A stretch of DNA of 60,865 bases, from positions 1-60,865 of the IMG/VR virus record IMGVR_UViG_3300025093_001645, one strand, 5' to 3'. Origin of the DNA: a virus. Position 1 is the first letter of the stretch, and each line of letters begins with the position of its first letter. Below the pieces are notes generated by a model. It was not told the DNA's origin. It did no database searches and worked only from the letters and a program-made list of their open reading frames with translations. Positions 51,101 to 58,200 of the stretch are shown here, one piece after another. The position numbers and the translations under genes are program-made.

Positions 51101-51394
51101 GAAGAATATAATGAATTTATTAGATTATTTTGGCCTTTTGGCGATATTCGATATCCCATCACCGGCCTAGGTATGACTTATTTGGCTACTGGCTATGTTG
51201 AGCCGTTTAGCACGTATAATCAAATTAACAACCCAGATATAGTAGTTGGAGATAATATTCCAATTGATCAAATGGGATCTTATAGTTGTGAGCCAGGAAC
51301 AGAAGGTTTTAAAGCTGGACAAAGCCCAGATCCACAAAGTCCACAACAAGATTGGATCAATAAAGATGTTTTTGATCAAGCAGAGCAAGAATAA
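42179..51394 (+). CDS. 3071-residue virion structural protein
   Basis: One uninterrupted frame of 9.2 kb between the spike and gp25-like genes, so a baseplate or tail component. A bacterial SH3-like stretch occurs at ~300-360 (SHHTKVEVLAEGFGKNAIFS and GLVGFVDSRVL). LDTDGDGVDDL near residue 1887 resembles a thrombospondin-3-type Ca loop. A hydrophobic helix lies near residues ~2035-2075. Much of the rest is helical or beta with low complexity. There is no sign of tape-measure repeats. I could not assign it to a T4 gene. Confidence 0.8.
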   Translation: MPEKLITLDDLKLVDAPKAANYLERLEALGRTADLERLTVLPTQLEGVNLTQYENAYITGDFEDKTLEETLYDFNGKNLIEDPNAPSSIKNNGFLTIYYLVRQIVEFGPPFNVENVLESVLGNSFKGVSEGTLLPATIETPEGEEENPEFKNRKIEISINNDKRVVNEADYVAFISKYPHVFEIGQTRINIIEALSKEPYTTVTTSTVENVIPSGTALLLNPGYEDPPDGTIIGTHFVDISSDPNKNQNQKLLLREGYVKSSVTNSKLKDGYDTIFIQKQVENFQQVEEKTFNLDQTEFKGAASRVLAQLSHHTKVEVLAEGFGKNAIFSKVRILDAPNSKDFVNNIGLVGFVDSRVLKRYSSYINEMRSYVTIQPDTDFSFDLELPKIEVPEPNESYIAPDWTNLDECEPYLDEKENTYNIALEYKTDSSASDYDIIFKGAAQLLSYYGKKSNITLPPETAITSNQQPVSFVGKLLKLNNGLFATIKERWSSDRQDKLIKYLVAIPRTYFEHPSLEINEFRAAVPRLEKLTEKTEGLAVQDVGFWWIIKTNRLKTTIKRLKKIIGKDFKRRATRAAKDGYALVPEPNFDEDVKIFDQVLPKLQDLLKLNDEKLDLKKRDVLAIGFDQEYRLKTAILQRKEDGQIISKYLRKGINCFGKEEPFSKPNINAYLRYYPEIKDAINKKKYHGLDMVVKFTYPPPEIVLNEASDASKKKQFPTQPKTPKEEDLLSTEAKTYKTKAEVQKENEKLIDPVLKEKKYEERRSVQIPNNDSVLDDFEALQRISNSEMMYDTVLNKVNFEEFVFAAQSCVMKFIPQAEINLLARKQTLKSLGYVDLKKLLFNSKFQADLAVKCQVENISPELASRIELLESEYDFYENKVIYSEIELAGLETGINVNSEDLGSFVQEQELIVEDFSEIDNLTTEFEEQPTNAVKNLVSDSSAAKDKKDALDKELTNRLMGILKEMGIEDCVLELLDEMSGTEISAELDAQVLGFDLGAKLKASTFDKTLEAEVDDVFKISVAPPTFEMAELPMDNDDPLLEIDVVVESAAAALVDTITSLFKSVMTEFLNTCADIDLGAILSNIGSKENNANDNLGVDSTFAEDLTDEQRFATRSVLMPPTVLDGLQTNKPGTLDIYRLLRDPRTDIDIISHILETMNEIPTTILTSEALELMDELSLALRPSEVCAMLLGTAKSPIYKLVLKIVRTSELENIKIVLSNTDKIKAFFKGLGMFIDLSFCIELSKNLSNVANYCENKLQDEWYCQQLEKKGFSKEECEQIISGNTERDKRRLEALNDLLNDELLSEVTPILCAVGNTGNESILNTPHMEQMADSVIGQMVDGVAVKFDMEVRGAKELFVDVEHIPGGGDLPRQPQLGRDYLTTNGLGAGSYSRALLPPHLDRKSTSELEEIIDNQTKQPDGAPEGFVPEEALEPYLFPADGPTAVKLAFEGKKPYLVDFGKQSRKSWPRNDINKRVVNKKLQTSLKIDNSNILSRSPINIIPNMLNGYKPETEFLLSSNEPAKRHFTMIDNHKLIEANYSTYLPVDIQAKVYTSKYREDAVQFLKEQYINFGEDSAGLLPQEAWDETIDGFSIDEDQIPSFLDVIDNYIENIKDNLPYSPPDYIGSIGGTGFAAEEQDFDQILSEGADLFGGLNDDEKSSLSQELQLYLQKQYGPDWSKLYYYSLNLFPSPKGALEKDIFYTNDVVMLPYIEAAAQLTVNELKENTPETSKLVEINYPKYIQLKANDFIQQVAPKSSEELKSIYSNIPLDQIHFRLYNHNSNFTPTSPPANSADNIPFEVQLVNVDLNFRLGLNTEWLEYIEDFSRAAETKNVKNESGLNIDDIDTAKRLSLQQYLLSKVLSTSLQDLSFSDKNLQTNILLSTFGLDTDGDGVDDLVVPMPEDVQVISPLTGRREKFEKSCLKIYDLVFASAVDRMLKNIADSEIFNIDIFDKLNLSNNTTSQQFLAKICFPQDGALAAATLSDILNSNSLKQSANEAYKDQLCKTNLDSPNDPNVLSKSIKVTSILAFMRVVILENIIRGLLIFASFELSELLKNNIIFAHILAKSIEKSANEFVGDYYTKIVNVCFDILVKELTKGKIVSIDGKKLMFKSYKKSEMADEYNNISSGIYNVKFILKTKAARKYLSDVEQSAVLYVILKQIDEILGPLSEALETPIKEKISVKNAFLATEEYMDVPYQLTDYSHFLGNSLDTFLPWRWLKIPADQEALGKIYLAQAKLGNIPEINLDNWLANLTTKELDIPTLGPVSATNVKSNDMMIRKILQKNNSTFYQTQWSDSEEYTGKAEESETIQITYLPGSTKFKKKEDEDGDLLDSGDLKYDIRTNLTSLGDATKNGGFVIQKYLKLIPHKMQFQKALNFKACFNFGFDGGAIYNRPPWELQADTPSVGSETGWKGSIEALQDDIPPDGGPIQDPDDLDESKSNAFTSEYEGDLYWAFKSSPESIDIIDNTLNYENIHKKDYVNLMIEEEGFIVNINALDIAILNSLVGQNFDLDDESENDFFSNRFTKPTPDGWTDSVDYLSELELLGNLQHSKLGDYFRDIKIGQRLVYVFPHNMDIIDDGPYGDITAEQLEVIEKSISGGSAVSPKNEKFKLKNKKFIKQDFVDRSYILDTTDETKDIADDSGTLNGSFAGMLGDSLIQIGNDELTQKCFSERKYRTAELVFETATDEQKKTLAGNSIGNPEKSKYTLEKEANIKRIYSIPIGKPVELTLAGTKDLKIRDILDWYVDKQDNTGQIENLFFGNDKRSFIAHKIYIANGPNSNLSADEYMTNKLLGDSEKKVSNLVQNYIFPDKVLKTMALMHVINFPKPEMAENTIFKASKQASVNLINVSEEPQNKSFIESELTEQGGAPAKFKEELDKLSASKSDNPIVSYFQKLTPRFIMRYLVSLTDPAWAKAFEIQKQTGASELELFTKIMFSVKPVPLFPIAPFGITPPTIQGLQNLGVLPEELEEAQEEYNEFIRLFWPFGDIRYPITGLGMTYLATGYVEPFSTYNQINNPDIVVGDNIPIDQMGSYSCEPGTEGFKAGQSPDPQSPQQDWINKDVFDQAEQE

Positions 51395-51435
51395 AATAAA
51401 TAAATTGATATTTATTAATAACTGGAGAAACACAG

Positions 51436-51807
51436 ATGCAAGGAATAGGACCAAAATTACCATTAGCGCCAAATGATATTGACGGTGCCGGCTTCGGATT
51501 AGTTAAGACCGTTGCAGAGGAAATTCAACAAAATCTAACTCATATAATTTTAACTTCTCCCGGTGAGCGAATAATGGATATTGATTTTGGTGTCGGTTTG
51601 CGAAGGTTCTTGTTTGAACAGATGATGCCACAAACAGAAGAAAAAATTGAAGCCCGCATATACAGTCAGGTAAATCAATATATGCCTTTTGTAAAAATAG
51701 AAAAAATAGAATTTTTTAAAAATGAATTTCTAAATTTATTAAGTGTTTCACTAACATATAATGTTCCAAGCATTAGTGAGAAAGATATTTTACTATTAGA
51801 ATTATAA
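51436..51807 (+). CDS. gp25-like baseplate wedge protein
   Basis: 123 residues, the usual size of gp25/W-type proteins. The I-x-Q-N-L-T-H-I-I-L-T-S-P-G-E-R-I-M region with F-G-V-G-L is the family hallmark (lysozyme-like fold of sheath-assembly wedge proteins). In T4 gp25 joins gp6 and gp53 in the wedge core. TGGAGA precedes the start, and the gp6-like gene follows. Confidence 0.92.
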   Translation: MQGIGPKLPLAPNDIDGAGFGLVKTVAEEIQQNLTHIILTSPGERIMDIDFGVGLRRFLFEQMMPQTEEKIEARIYSQVNQYMPFVKIEKIEFFKNEFLNLLSVSLTYNVPSISEKDILLLEL

Positions 51808-51849
51808 TATGATTTAACTAATTATTATTATTGAAATTGAGGTACAAAA

Positions 51850-53655
51850 GTGGCGGTAAAAAAAACAGAACAATTAGCAATCGATTATACAGCCCGTGAT
51901 TTTTCCTCTATTCGGAATGAAATTACAACATTTGTAAAAAGATATTATCCAAATTCTTTCAAAGATTTTAATGAAGCTTCATTTGGATCTTTGATGATTG
52001 ATATGGTTGCATATGTCGGAGATATGTTATCCTTTTATTTAGATTATCAGGCAAACGAAAGTTTCTTGCAGACAGCCCTAGAGTTTGATAACGTTACCAA
52101 AATTGCCAAGCAAATGGGCTATAATTACAATGGAGTACCTACTTCTCACGGTGATGTATCTTTCTTTGCCTTGGTGCCGGCCCAAGGAACAGCTAATGGC
52201 CCAGATACTCGTTATCTTCCTTTGGTTAAAAGAGGTACTTTAGTTGGAACGCCCGGCGGCAGTATTTTTACATTGGCGGAAGATATAAATTTTCAAAATA
52301 GTGATGAGATTGTTGTTGCAACAGTAGATAATACCACTGGCTTACCACTAACATATGCCGTCAAGCAATCAGGAAAAGTAATTTCTGGCAAATTAAATAT
52401 TCAAGAGATAGAGATAGGCCAATTTCAGAAATTTCTTAAGGTTGAAGTTCCTGGTGGTCGCTCAATTGCAGAAATTGTTTCAGTTTATGATTCAAATGGA
52501 AATCAATATTTTGAAGTAGATTATCTTTCACAAGATGTGGTTTATAAAGAAATAAAGAATCCTGACATTACATCATCTGGATTAGCCCCACAAATAATAA
52601 AACCGATTTCCGTTCCACGACGTTTTGTTGTTGAAAGAGACGCAAATAGTGTATATTTACAATTTGGCCATGGAAGCGAGGCAGAAATAAAGACTGACCC
52701 AATAGCCGAGCCAAACAAGACTGTTTTAAATTTACACGGTAGAGATTTTATTTCTGAACAAACATTCGATCCATCAAACCTAATCAGTAGTGATAAATTA
52801 GGAGTTGCGCCTTCAAATACGACCTTAACTATTATATATCGACAAATAACCGGAGATCTCCTTAATGCACCAGTTGGGACTATCTCTGAAATTGTTAATG
52901 CAAAAGTTGTATTCACAGACAGACATAATTTAGACGATACATTATTGACAGCAGTTAATACAAGTCTAGAATGCGTCAATGAAGAGCCTATTGTAGGCGA
53001 TAATTTAGACGTTACAGTAGAAGAAGTCAAACAGCGCGCCTATGGATCATTTTATAGCCAAAATAGAGCTGTTACAGCGCAAGATTATAAGACAATGGTT
53101 TACTCAATGCCAGAGCAATTTGGAAGCATTTCTAGATGTGCAGTAGTCAGAGACAATAATTCATTTACAAGAAATTTAAATTTGTATGTTTTGGCTAAAG
53201 ATCGTAATGGCAAATTAACACAAGCTAATGAAACTTTGAAACAAAATTTAAAATTTTGGATTAATAGGCATAGAATGATTAATGATTCTGTTGATATTTT
53301 AGATGCTAGAATCGTTAATCTAGGAATTATTTTTGAAGTCTTGGGGGAAAATACTGTTACTAAATCTGTTGTTTTACAGAGATGCCAAAATGCATTGGCA
53401 GATTTATTCGAAATGAAGCCAGATATTGGAGAGCCCTTGAGTGTCACTAGGATTACTAAAGTTTTAAATTCTGTTGTTGGAGTTGCGGATACACTTAGTG
53501 TACAAATCATTCAAAAGGTGGGTGCAAACTATTCCGATGCATCATATGATATAGAACAAAATTATTCTGCAGATAGAAGATATTTATTGATGCCTTTTGA
53601 CGCGTCATACGAATTCAAGTACAAAAATTCAGATTTTGAGGGTACAGTTAAATAA
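51850..53655 (+). CDS. gp6-like (baseplate J family) wedge protein
   Basis: 601 residues, GTG start behind GAGGT. LAIDYTARDFSSIRNEITTF and EASFGSLMIDMVAYVGDMLS are the conserved start of T4 gp6/baseplate J proteins, and RAVTAQDYKTMVYSMPEQFG is the conserved late motif. It forms the wedge ring with gp25. TAATG overlap with the next gene. Confidence 0.92.
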   Translation: MAVKKTEQLAIDYTARDFSSIRNEITTFVKRYYPNSFKDFNEASFGSLMIDMVAYVGDMLSFYLDYQANESFLQTALEFDNVTKIAKQMGYNYNGVPTSHGDVSFFALVPAQGTANGPDTRYLPLVKRGTLVGTPGGSIFTLAEDINFQNSDEIVVATVDNTTGLPLTYAVKQSGKVISGKLNIQEIEIGQFQKFLKVEVPGGRSIAEIVSVYDSNGNQYFEVDYLSQDVVYKEIKNPDITSSGLAPQIIKPISVPRRFVVERDANSVYLQFGHGSEAEIKTDPIAEPNKTVLNLHGRDFISEQTFDPSNLISSDKLGVAPSNTTLTIIYRQITGDLLNAPVGTISEIVNAKVVFTDRHNLDDTLLTAVNTSLECVNEEPIVGDNLDVTVEEVKQRAYGSFYSQNRAVTAQDYKTMVYSMPEQFGSISRCAVVRDNNSFTRNLNLYVLAKDRNGKLTQANETLKQNLKFWINRHRMINDSVDILDARIVNLGIIFEVLGENTVTKSVVLQRCQNALADLFEMKPDIGEPLSVTRITKVLNSVVGVADTLSVQIIQKVGANYSDASYDIEQNYSADRRYLLMPFDASYEFKYKNSDFEGTVK

Positions 53656-55253
53656 TGGGTATTAAAAGATACATAGCTAATAAAGACAATACAATCACAA
53701 ATGCTTTTAATGAAAATTTGACAACAAGAGGAACAGGCTCAAATATGGGCGCCTCTGATATTTTAGAAGTATTCTCAATTTATGGCCAAACAACGAGATC
53801 CGGATCCACAACTGGAATTGCAAAAACACAAGAATTGTCAAGAGTTCTAGTACAATTTCCTGTTGATACAATTGTTACAGATAGAGCTTCTGGAGAACTT
53901 CCAGCCTCTGGAAATGTTGAGTTCTATTTAAGGCTTTTTAATGCTGAACATAGCAATACTACACCTAAAGCAGCAACATATATTGTTTCGCCAATTAGCT
54001 CCTCTTGGGAAGAGGGCTTAGGCTTAGATATGGACAACTACGCTGATAAAACTAAAAATAGTATAGGATCGAATTGGATTAAAAGAGCTGGATCGACTTC
54101 ATGGCAAAATATTGGTGGCGATTATTTAACAGCCTACAATAAGGTTAAAACACTGCCGAAAGGAACTGAAAATCTGGAAGTTGATATTACCGATATTGTA
54201 GAAAATTGGATTAAAGGTCAGTCTGGCGGAGGATATGAAAACTACGGATTGGGCGTCCGTCTCACGAGTAGCCAGGAAGCATATTTTTCAAGTTCCACAG
54301 GGATTGGTGTGGATAACTCAATACAAAATGTAAGTGGTGCGATAAGATCGTACTATACGAAAAAGTTTTTTGCAAGGTCGTCAGAGTTTTTCTTTATGAA
54401 GCCATTGGTTGAAGCAAGATGGGATTCAACGATAAAAGATGACAGAGGAAAGATAAATTATAGCAGCAGCTTGTTGACAGCAGAAGATAATCTTAATACA
54501 ATATTTTTATACAATTACGTCAATGGACAATTAAAAAATATACCTGGCGGCAATACAGTGTTTGTCCAGATCTATTCAGGATCTTCTACTGCTCCCACGG
54601 GCAATCCTTTGAATTTGGTAACAACAACGGAACACGTTAATTCTTCTAGTCCAACAGTAATTACTGGCGGCCTCTATTCAACAGGAATATATTCTGCTTC
54701 TTTCGCCCTGACGGCCGCTTCAACGCCTTTTACGACAATTTATGATGTCTGGTCCTTAGATGACTCTGGACAGCCTGGAATGCAGGTAAAAACAGGCTCT
54801 ATGGCGCCCCAAGTTTATAGTATATCAAGTCAAGCGATAGAGCAAGATTATGTATTTAATATAAGTAATTTGCGTTCTTCCTATATGAATACTGAAAAAG
54901 CACGATTTAAAGTTTTTTCTAGACTTAAAAATTGGAGCCCAACAATCTACACTGTAGCAGATGCAGATCCAGAAAATGTAATAATTGATAATATGTATTA
55001 TAGAATTACAAGAGTCATAGACAACCAGGAAGCAATATCTTTTGGAACAGGGTCTGCAGTATCTCCTGAAGCAGTAGGAAGCGCCTCTTCATATACTAGA
55101 CTTTCTTATGACGAAAACAATTCATATTTTGATATTGATATGTCATATTTAGAGCCTGGATATATGTATAGAATTGAACTTATACACTTTAATAACAATC
55201 AATTTGTTGGTGTCAATAAAAGTTTCAAGTTTAGAGTAGAAGGAGAAGTTTAG
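53655..55253 (+). CDS. baseplate/tail structural protein, DNRLRE-like
   Basis: 532 residues. The N-terminal half holds VEFYLRLFNAEHSNTTPKAA and SSSWEEGLGLDMDNYADK, and then WIKGQSGGGYENYGLGVRLT, which resembles DNRLRE-type beta-sandwich domains used to bind or build surface structures. The C-terminal half is beta-rich. It lies between the gp6-like and the LamG-containing proteins and is likely to be a wedge or fibre-attachment protein. Its stop overlaps the next GTG start. Confidence 0.75.
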   Translation: MGIKRYIANKDNTITNAFNENLTTRGTGSNMGASDILEVFSIYGQTTRSGSTTGIAKTQELSRVLVQFPVDTIVTDRASGELPASGNVEFYLRLFNAEHSNTTPKAATYIVSPISSSWEEGLGLDMDNYADKTKNSIGSNWIKRAGSTSWQNIGGDYLTAYNKVKTLPKGTENLEVDITDIVENWIKGQSGGGYENYGLGVRLTSSQEAYFSSSTGIGVDNSIQNVSGAIRSYYTKKFFARSSEFFFMKPLVEARWDSTIKDDRGKINYSSSLLTAEDNLNTIFLYNYVNGQLKNIPGGNTVFVQIYSGSSTAPTGNPLNLVTTTEHVNSSSPTVITGGLYSTGIYSASFALTAASTPFTTIYDVWSLDDSGQPGMQVKTGSMAPQVYSISSQAIEQDYVFNISNLRSSYMNTEKARFKVFSRLKNWSPTIYTVADADPENVIIDNMYYRITRVIDNQEAISFGTGSAVSPEAVGSASSYTRLSYDENNSYFDIDMSYLEPGYMYRIELIHFNNNQFVGVNKSFKFRVEGEV

Positions 55254-58200
55254 TGCCAATTTTCGATATTGATAATGGCTTGGGCGCCCCCATAGATAAA
55301 GGTACAGGCAAAACTACATATGTCGGCGGCCATGGCAATAATGCTTCCCTTATTGGAGATGGATATGTTGATGATTCCACTCATCATAAAACAATTTCTT
55401 ACAATCCCCAGAAATTATTTACTGTTGGAAGCGGCACGGTAGCCAATGTTTATAATCAAGAAGCAGAGTCTATTGATACAATTGCTCTGACAAATTTGAA
55501 AGAAAGCAGGTTTATTCCGCATGTAGATTTTGGCACTGCATCAAATTTTGTTAAGTTTGGTTCTGCAAAAAAGTATTATGAAGATTCTTATAAAAGAATT
55601 TATAATTTTTATCCATATGATGGTTCAAAGAAAGAAAAGATTGAGTGGGAAGTATCTTCTTCTTATTTAGACAATTATATTTTTGATTACGTATATCCTA
55701 GAACGAATGGATATGTTAAAATTGGAACAAATAGTAGTTATACTGGTGCACCCTCTGCTAATTTCTCCCTACTTAGCAGCAGTATTCCAGAGTATATCTA
55801 CATCAAGGGTGGCCCTAATGCAGATCCAAATGCTAATTTTAAAAATAGCATAGGATCCGGTCCTAGTTCAAATTTTCTTTCAAAAGCAAATTATTATAAT
55901 GCTAACGACAACAGACAATCAAATTTAAAGCTAGATCCATCTGTCGGCGCAACAGTAGAATTTTGGATGAAAAAAAGCGCTTGGATTAGTGAAGCTTTAG
56001 AAAGACAAGAAACATTATTCCATTTGGTAAACTTAGGAACAACTGGAGGAGTCGACAGAGGAGATTTCAGAATATTTTGTTATGGTACTGATCCTGATAA
56101 AATATTTATGACATTTACTTCCGGAACGTTTAGTCAACAATATAGCGCTAGTTCAGGACTGACAGACATCGCAGATGATAGCTGGCATCATTACGCAGTA
56201 ACATTTGTGCACAATGAAACAAATTCAACTGCAATGAAGTTATACGTAGATGGCACTTGTGTTAATACGGATGTAGTTACAAGCATACTACCAGCAGAAA
56301 TAAATGGGGCCCTAGTGGCAACAATTGGCGCCAATGTAGCTCCAAGTTATGAAAATGGTGTTGGCTCTGGTGGTGATATTGGATGGGGCAAAGTCCTATC
56401 TTCTTCATTCGATGAATTTCGTTATTGGAAAAGGGAAAGAAGTGCAAAACAAATTGGTCGCTTTTACATTGATCAAATTAATGGCGGCACAAACACCGAT
56501 ACTTCAAACACTGATCTAGGAGTATATTATAAATTTAATGAGGGCATAACCAATACAAGTGTTGATGCTACAGTATTAGATTATTCTGGAAGAATTAGTA
56601 ATGGTGCGTGGGTAGGCTATACATCAGGTGCTCGCTCCACAGGATCAGCGATGATCGAAAGTTCTGCAACAACAATTGAGTTTAGGGATCCAATTATTTA
56701 TGATTTTCATCCTGATGTGCAATCAACTTTAGCTGATCTTGCTACGAAAGGAGATTTCTACGACAACTACAATACCTCTGCTTTAATTAATAATATTCCC
56801 GGATGGATTAGAGAACAAGATAGTGAGGAAGCTAGAGGATTAGAAAACCTAATTCAAATATTGGCCACATATTTAGATACTCTTTATTTACAAATTGAAG
56901 CACTCCCAACATTAAAAAACAAAGATTACATACGAGAAAGGGAGAAACCCTATTTCTTTAATCAAAAATTGCTATCAGATGTTGGATTTAATGTGGAAGA
57001 AATCTTGACAGATAATTCTTTATTTTCTTATGCATTTAACAGAGATGAGCAGATACTATTCCAAGAAAAACTTTACGATGTAAAGAATCAGATTTACAAA
57101 AATATTTATAATAACTTAATTCATATTAATAAAACAAAGGGAACAGAAAAATCATTTAGAAATTTATTAAGATGTATTGGTATCGATGAAGAGATTGTTC
57201 GCTTAAATACATATGCCAATGGTCAAGGCCAGATACTTGAAACAAGTTATCGAAAAATAAATTCAAAAAGAAAGTATGCAGATTTTTACAATAATCTAAC
57301 TGCATCAGTATATTCTTATAGAGATGCATCTAATCCAAATTCAACAGGCTATATTTCTGCTAGCAATTCAGCAGATGGTTTTGATAACATAGCGCCATAT
57401 ACCGTAGAATGTGAAGTAATTTTTCCAAGATATCCGGATGAGACATCTTATGAAAAACTTTTTAGAAGAAATTCTCCTCCATTTTCTGAATTATCTTCTT
57501 CTATCTTTGGCAAACATGGAGTAGTTGATAGTCAGACTGATACTAGCTGGAGAACCGGAGACACATCAGGTTTTCAGACATATGCGGTTCGAACAAGCGC
57601 TCTTGATGCAAATGCAGGTGTAAGATTTGTTTTAAACGCACCTGGTGCTACCGCATCTTTAGAGAGCCCGGTTTTTGAAGATGTTTATCAAAATTCAAAA
57701 TGGAATTTTGCAGTGAGCCTTACACCAGCTGGATATCCCTTCGCAAATCTTGTATCTGGGACGGTAAGCTCAACTTCGGCATCTGTTATAACATACGAAG
57801 GGTATAACGTATTAGAAAATCAAATCTTAAATAGCTTTAAAGTATCCGGAACAATCAATAATGTTTCCGGAATGTTTAATACTTCAACGAGATTATATGC
57901 CGGCGCCCATCGTCAAGACTTTACGGGTTCTGTTTTAAAATCATCAGATATATATGTCACTAATGTTAAATATTGGATGTCTAAATTAGATAGCGAAACT
58001 GTAAAAGCACACGCGATAGATGATGAAAATTACGGCTCTTTACATCCATATCAAAATACATTCTTGTTTGAGACTGGTACTCTTTCTTCTGTAGAAGTTC
58101 CAAATATGGCATCCTTGGCTCTCAATTGGAACTTTGATACTGTTCAGACAAGTAGCGCATCTGGTCGCTTCAATGTTGTTGATTTTTCATATGGAAATTC

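Noticed and set aside
52542-53510. Minus-strand frames of 162 and 136 residues
   Set aside because: Antisense to the well-recognised gp6-like gene.
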